DNA of 64,000 nucleotides, taken from Cinnamomum chago. Its lineage: Eukaryota; Streptophyta; Magnoliopsida; Laurales; Lauraceae. The notes below the pieces were generated by a model. It was not told the DNA's origin. It ran no database searches and saw only the letters and a program-made list of their open reading frames with translations. A program made the position numbers and the translations under genes. Shown here in pieces: positions 1 through 9,500 of the stretch (position 1 is the stretch's first letter; each line of letters opens with the position of its first letter). The stretch spans positions 17,864,501-17,928,500 of the forward strand of contig CP142454.1 of the NCBI GenBank assembly GCA_038049695.1. The letters are read 5' to 3'.

Positions 1-37
1 AGGTCCATCACAAAGTTTGAAGGCAAAAGAATTTCAT

Positions 38-43
38 TTTATT
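38..43 (-). terminator. poly(A) signal of the antisense gene
   Basis: AATAAA on the minus strand, 75 bases beyond the TAA at 118-120. Together with the TATA box it brackets a complete antisense transcription unit. Confidence 0.5.
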
Positions 44-117
44 CATATCAAATTACATTATAGTTTGCTTTCTATTACAATTTTTCCAAGCAAAAGAAAA
101 AAAAATACATTAGAGGC

Positions 118-2049
118 TTAGGCAACAACACCGTCTGCATCATCAGCCTGAGAAACCTCGGTCGCTACGGTAGGGGCTTCGGTCGCAATGGGGGCAGAAC
201 TTAATTCCGGATCCGAGCTCGGGAACTTGGTCGGATTTCTATAAGCTGGGTCGTCCTCGGGGACGCCCACTTTATCCAGTGCCGCCATCCAACCAAGTTC
301 CCAAACTTTGTCTCTTATAGCCATGACCTGCGCCTCGTACAGGGTTGTCGCCTCCACCACTCCCTCGTCATAGGCTGCCTTGGTCTCAGCCTCGAGCTTG
401 GCCTCGACTTCTTCCCTCTGCTCGGCCATCAGCTTTTTCTGCACTTCGGTCTCGGCCTTCACGGCTTCCACCTCAGCAATGAGACTTCGGATCAGTTGTT
501 TTTGCTCAGCCGCCCTCTTGCCGCTCTCCTCCAACGCAGCTTTGAGTGTCTTCCTCTGTGCCTCTGCCTCCGTTCTCTTAGCGCCATTTTGCCGAACTCT
601 CTCCAGTTGTACATGAGAACTTTGCGCTTGCTGCAATAAGACAAACAGTATGAGAAACTATCACCGAGATCAAATTTGTGGGAGACTTAGAAAACTCACT
701 AGGAGAACCGTTTGCATTGACGCCAGCGCTAGGGATATGTCATCGGCATCCCTGTGCCTGGCCATATCCTTAGGCAGCGCACAGGCACCAGCGAAGGCCG
801 CTATCATAAGTGGATTTCCAGCAACCCGATCCTCTACTGTGATGGGTCTCCCGGGACCAATCTGAAGACTAGGTCTCCATGGCACAGGCCCAGGAGGTGT
901 TGCCTCGGAAACCCTAGGGGCGTCCTCCACCGGAGCCTCGATCCTGGCTCTCTTCTCGGCTCGAGTCTCCCCCTCTTCTGCAGTCTCGGCAGTACGTTGC
1001 CGACCTTCCAAGCTTGAGGGTTCCAATGGAGCTCTGACAGCAGCAGACGCCAGAGGAGTTGGGGGAGTCGGATGAGTTCGGCCCCCGAACACCAGCGTGC
1101 TCAGATCCCTGACAGCGAGTCGACGGCGCGGCGACATCTTTTCTCTGCTCTCTTCCGAGACAGGAGAGTTGTACTCTTTAACTACTCGTTGGAGCTCGGC
1201 CGAAGGAGAGGCAGAAGTCCCAGCACCCGAAGCCTTTTGGTGCTCCGAGCTCGTTGAGGCTGGTTTCGGTTCTGCCCTCCTCTTGATGAAGGACTGATAC
1301 TTCGGCGCGTAGCCGAGCGGAGCGAAGGCAGCTCGGCCTTTGTGGCCTCGGTAGCGCCTCACTTCTTCGAGCCAAGCACTATTCCTCTTCCACCCTGCTC
1401 GGTGCGCCTCCCGCTTCCTCTCTTGGACGTCTGCATAGCGCAAAAGAATGTCAGTTCGGCAAATATAAAAAGGACTTATACAATTCAAAAAGTATCAGTG
1501 ATTACTCAGAGGAGTCCCAAGGAGACGAAGGACCTTGTGTAACCTTCTCGGCTCGGTCTCGGCCTCCCCGATCTCCCAGTTGACCGAGACGAATAGTCGG
1601 TCGTCTCTGGCGTACTTGTTCGAATCTTCTAAGGCGTGGACGAAAGGATCCCACTTCGCCTTTACCCGAATATAGTACGTGGTGTCGTCCGCAACGGACT
1701 TACAAAGGTCATAGGCGTCCTCGATGTCATGGACACCGAGGTTGATGCCAAGGATCCTATTGAGCTCGACAGTACCCATGATGACCTTGAAACCATTGGG
1801 CATGAGTTGGCAGGGGCACAGCTTCCACTTGCTGAGGCAAATCCTAAGAAGCGGATGCAAGGGAAATCTGACCCCACCCTCGATCGCCGAGACCAAGGGG
1901 AACGACATCCAGCCGTCATAGAAGATCCGACCCTCAAAGGCATCGTCTGGGTCATCAAGTCTGACTAGAACATCGTCTTGTATCCCAAATCTAGCCCTGA
2001 AATCATCCACGGCCGTAGGGGTGTCTAACATACACCTATAGATCCCCAT
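118..2049 (-). CDS. antisense accessory gene of the Tat element (4 exons, 595 aa)
   Basis: Three coding exons join in frame: 2049-1506, 1430-700 and 630-118 (TAA at 120-118). The introns have GTAAT...GCAG and GTGAGT...GCAG ends. An upstream non-coding exon ends at a GTAAGT donor (2175-2170), and the next acceptor is a TTTAG at 2058. The first coding exon contains a block FPLHPLLRICLSKWKLCPCQ (about residues 53-72) that resembles the plant 'putative gypsy type transposon' family (Transposase_28). The middle exon is rich in S, P and E. The last exon is a long Glu/Lys/Ala coiled coil followed by an acidic tail. The function is unknown; such accessory genes are known in Tat elements. An alternative start at 2160 would read through the leader intron and is less likely. 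Confidence 0.72.
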
Positions 2050-2300
2050 CCTAGAATCTAAAGAAGATGAAACACAGAGACAGAAGTGCAGGAACCCTAA
2101 AACAAAGTCGGAGGACAGAAAGCAGGGAACCCTAGAACCGAAAGAATGGAACAGAGACATAAAAGGGGTACTTACAGACGCGGTCCTAGCAAAGACGAGT
2201 CTCTAGGGCAGAACTGCGATCTCGCCAAACAGTCTTCTTTGCAGAGTTTTCTTTCCCTTCTCAGAACAACAAAAATGATGGAGGGAGGAAGAAGCGTCCC

Positions 2301-2308
2301 TATTTATA
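2301..2308 (-). promoter_or_regulatory. TATA box of the antisense gene
   Basis: The minus strand reads TATAAATA in a TTTATAAATAGGG context. It lies about 125 bases upstream of the GTAAGT donor at 2175, which leaves room for a start site near 2275 and a short untranslated first exon. Confidence 0.6.
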
Positions 2309-2677
2309 AAGACAGAGGCGCCGTTTCAGGTTTCAAAAACGGCGCATGCGAAGCATCACATCAAGTACTGCGCGTGTCTCATCATTATGACTGCGCAGCC
2401 AATCAGGCTATGACACGTGGCACCACCAGTTCGTCTTCTACAGAAATTCGGATGCGCTATTTATTACCCTGAACAGACGAAGCGACATAGGCACACCATT
2501 ACCATTGACTATCTCGGGCAAATAAAATAGCATCATACAATGGATCAGACGTCACCAGCCGACACCACGATACAATGTGAGCTTCAAACTCGATGATCAC
2601 AGTTCTCCCATCATAATACTCAGCTTCCGACCTCCAAGAGTTGAGGAACTCTAAGAAGTCAGAAGCTGGGGGGCTAT

Positions 2678-3356
2678 TGTGTGGGGATAATTTCATAATA
2701 CCAAAACCGTACTCAGCTCCGGTAAAGAGTACCAGCTAGGAATATCCTGGTCTCGGCTTCATGCATCTCGGCAACAGTGCCAGACTGCTTCACCTTGGCC
2801 AGGTACACTCACCTCGGCCAAGTGCTCCTCCTCGGCCAAGTGCGTCACCTCGGTCAAGTACTCCCACCTCGGCACTCACCTCGGCTAAGTGCCTCACCTC
2901 AGCCAGGTGCTGTATCTGGGTAGCAGTGTCAGATGACAAGACAACCACGCTGCAGTACGAACTGACAGATAGGATGGGCGCCGATCGGTCACATCCACCA
3001 GAGGTCGAGGTATGTGCAGATGGGACATCCCCTTTTCACCTACCTCCACTAAGAAAGCTTCTGATGGGACTTCTCCACCTCTATATTATGCGAAAGGTAA
3101 ACACCAGAAAAGAGGAGGGGGGGAGGTTCAGGTACACAAGCACGCCCCTTACTCTGAGCTCTCTCTTTTCTTCTTCACCTCACTTCACCCTTTGTTCAGT
3201 GACAACACTAACTCAGGCGTCGGAGGGCCTTGCGTTGACTGCAGCCAGGGTCTCTGACCATTGCCTCTCCTCTCTTTTCAGGTTTTCAGGCAACTAATCC
3301 TTCCCAAAAGTTCTATATTCATCTAAGTAAGTCCGCGAGATTTTTTTGCACTTACA
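2678..3356 (+). repeat. 3' LTR of the Tat-type element
   Basis: The LTR is 679 bp, with TGTGTGGGG at the start and GCACTTACA at the end. Its last 150 bases share the block TCGGAGGGCC...GCCAGGGTCTCTGACC with the LTR at 62721. The middle is a run of degenerate CTCGGCCAAGTG repeats (2790-2920). The 5 bases after it are GATAC; the matching copy would be outside the window. Confidence 0.8.
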
Positions 3357-3361
3357 GATAC

Positions 3362-3600
3362 CACGTCAAACAATTTGCACCATAAACCAGAAGTGAACTC
3401 ACAAAATATGGTCTATTGTTTCTTCATAATTTCCTCCAAGGTAGCATACATTAGGGATAACTTATAACAAAATACCTCTCCTTTTAAGATTATCCACAGT
3501 TGAAACTTTGCCCGACTTCCCTAGCCAACAAAATGACTCGATCCTCCGTGGAGCCAAACCCAACCATATCAGAGAACTGACTGGCTTTTCCCTTGGCATC
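3362..3600 (-). pseudogene. LINE zinc-binding (zf-RVT) domain remnant
   Basis: Read on the minus strand, about 3560 to 3370 encodes a decayed stretch of the type APRRIESFCWLGKSGKVSTV then DNLKRRGIL, a C-x2-3-C-like pair and an E-x-x-DHI motif. This is the pattern of the domain that follows the reverse transcriptase in plant L1 LINEs. It abuts the Tat LTR, which appears to have inserted into it. Confidence 0.45.
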
Positions 3601-3839
3601 TCTTCCATCTCAGTGACGCAGTCAAGGGTGTGTGCACTGAAACCAGTGATTCATTTATGATATCTGATACTACTGTTACAGCAGTAATTAGAGATTGTCG
3701 TACTTCTTTCAGACTTGACTATGCAATACAATAGTGATCGATTTCCTCTGGATGATCAAACCACCAACGCAAACACACCAATGGACAAGAGATGTTGACA
3801 GAAACTTCACACAAGAGAAGAAGCCAGAAATAAAAGACT

Positions 3840-4189
3840 TCAACTGTGCCTTATTCCAATATTGGAAAGAGAAACAGAAGGTGTTTTCAAGGGATTGCTT
3901 CCTCCCAAGAAGACTTAATCCTTAGAATGAAATTCTGCGTTGCCTCGTGGGTCTCCTATCTTCCAGATTTTTGGGGCTTATCTATTGATGCAGTTATGTT
4001 CAATTGGAGGGAAGTCTCATCAATTTGATTTGGATCTCTCTTTCCCCCACCTTGTTTTTGTTTCCCCTCCTTTTGGGTGGTGGCCGTTTTTTTGGGGTTT
4101 CTACCCGGCCGCTTCTTAGTATAACTCTTTTATACTGTAAAGCACCTTTTTTCTATCAATACAAGTTACCATTTCAAGAAAAAAAAAAA
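3840..4189 (+). mobile_element. 3' end of a LINE on the + strand
   Basis: The + frame ending at 4028 reads LRMKFCVASWVSYLPDFWGL followed by SIDAVMFNWREV, resembling the conserved last residues of plant L1 proteins. It is followed by a T- and G-rich 3' UTR and a poly(A) run at 4178-4189. Confidence 0.4.
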
Positions 4190-4859
4190 CTGTTGTCTCC
4201 AAGCTGAACTACGCAGTGGACCTTTATATTGCATATATTTCCCAAAACACCTAATTTCAGCAAGAATATCCCATGATTCTTTTACTAGGTACTAACTGGC
4301 AACTACTAATAAGATAATGGAAGGAAATCAACAATTGATAAGAAAGAAATTGAAAGATTTAAGGGTTTTTTTTAAGAGTGGGTGTTGTTCTAGACATTTT
4401 CCACAAAATTGAACTTGGGACCCACATGGCCCATCTGAAGGAGAAGTGGACCCTGCCTGCTGGCCGTACACTCATGGGCGACCATGGATGTGCTGGTTGC
4501 AGTAGGGTTTGGGTCCATGTGAACCTTCAACTGTCCAGCCCAAACAACCCACACGAGACCCCTTTCGTGCACTGTTATGTAGTGCAGTTTTTATTCATAT
4601 TTGCATAAACAGCACTGTAATTTATGTAATTATTTAAACAGCCCCTGCAGGTGTATAAGTTGGAAACTGTACTCTTTTTTGGCTCCATAATGCAGTTGGG
4701 ACTTCTACAGATGGGGTCGGACCCCATGTGTTCGATCAAATCTTCCATGAATGTCAAAGCCTGCTCAACCACTTGATCATCAAATCCATCCTCGTCACTC
4801 AAGAGAAAAGTACTTCATCTAGCACACATGAGGGACAAGACTTCCAAACATGAATGCCC
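4190..4859. other. intron stretch, no gene seen
   Basis: AT-rich intronic DNA. Two short overlapping open frames near 4380-4800 on opposite strands show no recognisable domain and are probably chance. Confidence 0.4.
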
Positions 4860-5760
4860 TCTTCCCTGCAAATGAAAACGTCGGAAAGAAGGCTCAACTA
4901 AGACTTCAACTCCAACTTCTCAGATGGATGCAAAGCCCCTCCTTGGCATAACTCTCTTTAACTAATGAGTCTTTGTTAGACACCACCTTAAACAATCTAG
5001 GAAAAAGAGGAGGCAAAGGGCCCTCTCCCAACCAATCATCAACCAAAATATCACCCCCTGAACCCGATACTGAATGCCTAGGGACCATACAAGGAACCCG
5101 ACCCCATTCATCTTCCCCATATATTGAAACAATAATCCTTCTCTAGTATACATCCCTTTCCTCCTCATATCTCCACCATGCAAACAAAGCCCTCTTCGAA
5201 TTGCCCCGATCATAATTATGCTCAATGACATCACTCCATTTCATGAGATGCAATTTCCTCTTATCATCACACCCCTCCCACAGAAAAAATGCTGTTCAGT
5301 TTTTTTCCTAACCATGCTAGCATCAAAAGAAGGGTCGTATAATAAATATTCAAGTTGGACAATGTAGCCTCAATCAACGTCATCTTACCACACAGAGGGA
5401 GGGAGGGCTGTCATCAACAAACTGGAGAGTAGGCCTCCACACCTCTGCCGGAAACAAAACCATCAACAAGACCACAAATCTTAGTGTTATGAAAACGAGC
5501 ACTCAAGGCTTCAACCACAATTGTGAACAGACAAGGAGACAAGGGATCTCCTTGCCTAACTCCTCATGATGCTTTGAAAAGCTGAGAGGAGGAGCCACTA
5601 ACACACACCCAAAAAGAGGTTGAAGAGATACACTCCCATATCCTAGCTCTCCATCTAGTGCCGAAACCAAACCTCTCCAACGTATAATCCACAATACTTC
5701 ATTAAGCATGATAATATTCCTTTTCCATATCTAATTTGAAAATAACCCTTCCCTCTTTGA
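4860..5760 (-). pseudogene. L1-type LINE reverse transcriptase remnant
   Basis: On the minus strand the order is: a strand resembling KLDMEKEYYHA (about 5740), a motif of the type VRQGDPLSPCLFTIVVEAL at about 5560-5500, then LQFVDD at about 5420, the F/Y-x-DD catalytic box. Downstream come the usual thumb residues. Several stops and frame changes break it. It lies in the intron upstream of the first visible DCL4 exon. Confidence 0.6.
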
Positions 5761-6045
5761 TTTACATGTGTATGTAAATAAAAAAACAAATGACCCCTTT
5801 CAAGTATTATAGAAAGACCCCCAACTTCATATCATGACTACAAATCACCAGAAACCTTATATCACATTTACAGTAATTTCTCATGAATAATATCCTATTA
5901 CATTTGTGATTGTAATGTTGGGGTTATCACTACATGCTAAATATTTTCACTCCTTTCAACCCCATTTCCAACAGATTGTTCCAAGTTACACCCGAGATGC
6001 AGTAAACTTTTTTTTGGTGAAAATATGTGATCAATTTTTTAACCT

Positions 6046-6073
6046 CTAAGCCAGAGTTCTTTTTCATTGATGA
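6046..6073 (+). repeat. 28-bp copy of a DCL4 exon fragment
   Basis: These 28 bases are identical to 6250-6277, which lie inside the first visible DCL4 exon, 204 bases downstream. The flanks differ, so only this block was duplicated. There is no good splice acceptor directly before it. Confidence 0.7.
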
Positions 6074-6238
6074 CTTTCCAATTGTGTTTTTATTTCCCTT
6101 TCCTCTCAGAAACAACCCCTCTAGGTGTTAGGTTCTGGAAATTATAAAATATTGATTCTCTTTCAATTTCGGATGCATTGAGGTGTATGCTTGTTCTGAT
6201 ACTTGACCTGGCCTAAATGTTATGCTCTTTGTTTGCAG

Positions 6239-6504
6239 ATATTTCACCCCTAAGCCAGAGTTCTTTTTCATTGATGATTTAAGTGGGACAGTCTGCCGTA
6301 TAATTCTCCCTGCCAATGCTCCACTTCATCAAGTTGATGGTCTACCTTGTTCTTCAAAAGATGATGCCAAGAGGATTGCGTGTCTTAAGGCATGTAGTGA
6401 ATTGCATGCGCTGGGTTCTCTGACAGACTATCTTCTGCCAAGTCAAGATGATGGAAAAAAAGAAGGATCAGCAAAAAAGGCTTCCGAATCTGATGACCGT
6501 GAAG
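6239..6504 (+). CDS. DCL4: DCL4 exon: dicer dimerisation (DUF283) domain
   Basis: Begins after TTTGCAG at the third base of a codon, so at least one coding exon precedes it. It encodes [20 protein letters not shown] and then a core with [13 protein letters not shown] and [20 protein letters not shown]. This is the double-strand-binding-like dimerisation domain that follows the helicase in Dicers. It ends in a Lys/Ser/Asp-rich linker. Donor GAAG|GTTAGC; the next exon completes a GAT codon. Confidence 0.92.
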
Positions 6505-9500
6505 GTTAGCTTTTTCAGGACTCATGAGTTGTTTAATTTATACTTCTGTGTTGCCCTTTCCTTTCCTTTTCTTTTCTTTTTATTCCTTTCCTTCCTGCAA
6601 CTGTTATTTCATAACCTTTTCTTTTTGACAGATGAAACATTGCGTGGTGATCTTCATGAGATGTTAGTCGCTGCTGCACTTCGAGTGCCATGGTCTGACG
6701 CTGAGATTCCCGAGCAGCTCAACTTCTACTTTATAGAATTTATTCCTATCCCAGGTGATAGGATATACTGCCCGTTTGGACTTTTTGTCAAGTCTCCTCT
6801 ACCTAGAGAAGCTGAAACTATGAATGTTGATCTTCATCTGGCTCATGGGAGAATCGTCAAGGCGAAGCTTATTCCTTCAGGGACAATTGAGTTTGATACA
6901 AATGAGGTAAATGAGTTGAATTAGAAACATATTTACCTAGTCCTATATTCCTTTTTAGTAAATATCTAACATAAACGGATTCTTGTGCAGATTTTGCATG
7001 CACAGAATTTCCAAGAAATGTTTCTTAAGGTTATCCTTGACAGATCTGAGTTCTTTGAGGATTTTGTTCCTCTGGGTAGGAATGTTTCATCTCATCTAAG
7101 CTCATCAACCTTCTACCTCTTACTTCCAGTCAAAAAATATGGATATGATAGTACAATGACAGTTGATTGGGGGACAATTATGGGCTGTTTGTCTTCACCA
7201 GTGTTTAGATCTCCAACAAATGCCACTGCCGATGGTTTTCTTGATGTGACATGCTCTTTGAAACTTATTAATGGCCCCATCAGTATAAGTGACATCCAAA
7301 ATAGTTTAGTGCTTACTCCACACAACAAATTGCTATTCTTTATTGATGATATTCTTTATGACACTAATGGGAACAGCCAATTCAAGAGTTCAACCTATGC
7401 GGAGCACTACCAGAAAAAGTAGGTAATTGAGATACGACTTCCAATGCATAAATAAAAAATTATCGTGCAGATAGAATATCATGCTTCTCCTTGTTTTTGT
7501 CTTTTGTTGTGTCTCTCAGAATTGTCCTACTGTATGAATTAAACATTTCAGTGCTTAGTTGATATTTTTGACTAGTTGTCATTGGTCAAGACCTGATCCA
7601 TATGTAGACGATTTTTTTTGCAAGGCAAGAAGCATACAAACAGCATGCAGACACAAACTTATTGAATGAAAATGGACCATTCTTGAAAATTAAATTTATT
7701 TAATAATGTTTGGTCCATCTTCTCTGTTTTAATTCTTAAAACCCACATTATAATAGTTTTGTTCTTAATGTGGTAATCAGGTTTGGCATCAATCTTTCAT
7801 ACCCGCATCAGCCTCTTTTGAAGGCAAAACAACTTTTTTCTTTGCGCAACTTATTACCAAATCGGTTGCAAGAGAGTACAGGTATTATCTTCTTCTACTT
7901 TTTGTGTTTTAAAAGCTAATTCATTTATGTTATTCCATGATTTGTACAGTTTCCTCAGTTTCTGTCTATTAGTCCTTTTTTCTTTAGTCAATAATAACTT
8001 TACTTGTCTTATCTCAATATTAGTTATGATCACCGAAGGTTGGTGAAATGTTCGAGTATAACTTCTTATTATTATTCTTTTAGATAGCATAGGGCCATAA
8101 TAGAAATATTTCGATATACTCCATTATGTGAAAAAATGAACTCCACAAGAAATGATCATATTGTTGGTTGTAGAAATTATAAATGTATTTTTTTATATTT
8201 TAGATGGGTGGAATAAGGTGTCTAGTCTTCACCTCTTAAGAAACCTAACTGCCTATGGATGAAATGAGATGGCTTTGAAAAGAGCAAGATATTTGACTAT
8301 CATTCCGCTTCTCATTGTAAACACCTCCTCCGATTCTTCCTATTTGTGACCTTTTTTCGTGTTTTAATCTAGGGCTGTACAGCTGATCCCAGCATCTGTA
8401 CAGTCTATCGGACCGTTTGTAGGATAAGCTATCCATTCTCAGGAGAGAATTGTTAGAAAATCCTCTTTTCTTCATTGAAGTAATATAGGTACTGAGTGTG
8501 AGAACTTGGTCCGGGTGGCACCCTTAACCATGGGGCGAAGCGTGTCAACTACGAGCTTCCAACGGTGAGTCTCCGCTAGTCCCGCATCGGAAATATCCAA
8601 GTCCTGACACTGCTTATAAGTCAAACCCTGTGTTACCTTAACATGACGCGTTTTAAAGCCATGCGGTCCCGGATCCCATAAGAACTCCGGAGTTAAGCGT
8701 TCTTGCACAGGAGCAGTATCGGGATGGGCGTCCGCCTGAGAAGTCCTTGAGCGCGCACATGGGCCAAAGAGGACAATGTCATGTTGAGTTGGGTGGGGCT
8801 ATGACACTGAGGACCTTTGAGATTGTCTCAGGGTCTTGTGAGGACCTTGGGGATTAATGCCAATGTCTGCATAGTCTAATAAAGAATGTTTGAAGGATAA
8901 ACAATCCATTCCCAAGAGAAAATTGTCTGGGCATCCATTTTGTTCATTTTACTAATACAAGCACAGATAACCTTTTGGGATCAGTTTTCTCTGTCGAAGA
9001 TCAGTCTAAGTTTCCCAACTTCTGTAACTTGTTTCGAGATGAATAGGATTTAATTGTACTTCATCTTGATTCTAACATAGTTCTGATCCCCAAATGCATA
9101 TTTTTGGCCCGTTTTAAATTTGACTAATAATATTCCTGATGAAATTCTTCATTAAGATTGTCTGGAGGTTTTCTTTCTTTCTTGTGCTTGTTTTTTATTA
9201 TTTATTTTTTATAGTATTGTTTATGGCTGTGATGGTTTGTTCTAGCTTATTCTTGCATGGACCTCACTGGTGATATTTACTTATTCAAGTCATCTAATGT
9301 CTCATTGTGGCCATTTGGTTTTGTAGCTCAAGTTAGAAAGGAAGCCTATGTGATCTATGATGCCCAAATATGGCATGGATACGGCACGGACACACCATGG
9401 ACATGGCAGGGACACAACACATAAAAAGTGATCTATCGGATACGATACACCACGATATGTTCCCCATTTTGAAGTGTCCGTGCATCATGGTTTAAAATCT

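Larger units (their letters stand above)
1..3356 (+). mobile_element. Tat-type Ty3/gypsy retrotransposon, 3' part
   Basis: The element enters from outside the window and ends in an LTR at 2678-3356. A G-rich polypurine tract (2668-2673 and neighbours) lies just before the LTR, which begins TGTGTGGGG and ends CTTACA. This fixes the + orientation. A related LTR at 62721 is followed by a TGGCGCC-type primer binding site. Tat-lineage elements are known to carry extra genes, some antisense, between pol and the 3' LTR, and the region 118-2300 fits that plan. No pol is visible in the window, so the lineage call rests on LTR style and antisense gene content. Confidence 0.75.
8395..8962 (+). repeat. 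diverged direct repeats flanking the Cassandra LTR
   Basis: 8395-8490 and 8872-8962 share the order AGTCTA..., TTTG(T/A)AGGATAA, ATCCATTC, GAGA, AATTGT, ATCC and TTTTCTTCATT-like blocks. They look like two old copies of a roughly 90-bp sequence into which, or between which, the Cassandra element inserted. Confidence 0.45.

Noticed and set aside
670-1488. Separate proteins for each minus-strand frame at 118-2160
   Set aside because: The splice sites join them into one continuous 595-codon reading frame, which explains all three better.
3357-6238. DCL4 helicase exons upstream of the first visible exon
   Set aside because: I looked for helicase C-terminal motifs and splice-flanked open frames in this stretch and found only LINE debris; those exons must lie beyond the window.
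8640-8757. A genuine 5S rRNA gene
   Set aside because: The 5' third is diverged, no clean terminator is present, and the block sits inside an LTR with target duplications.
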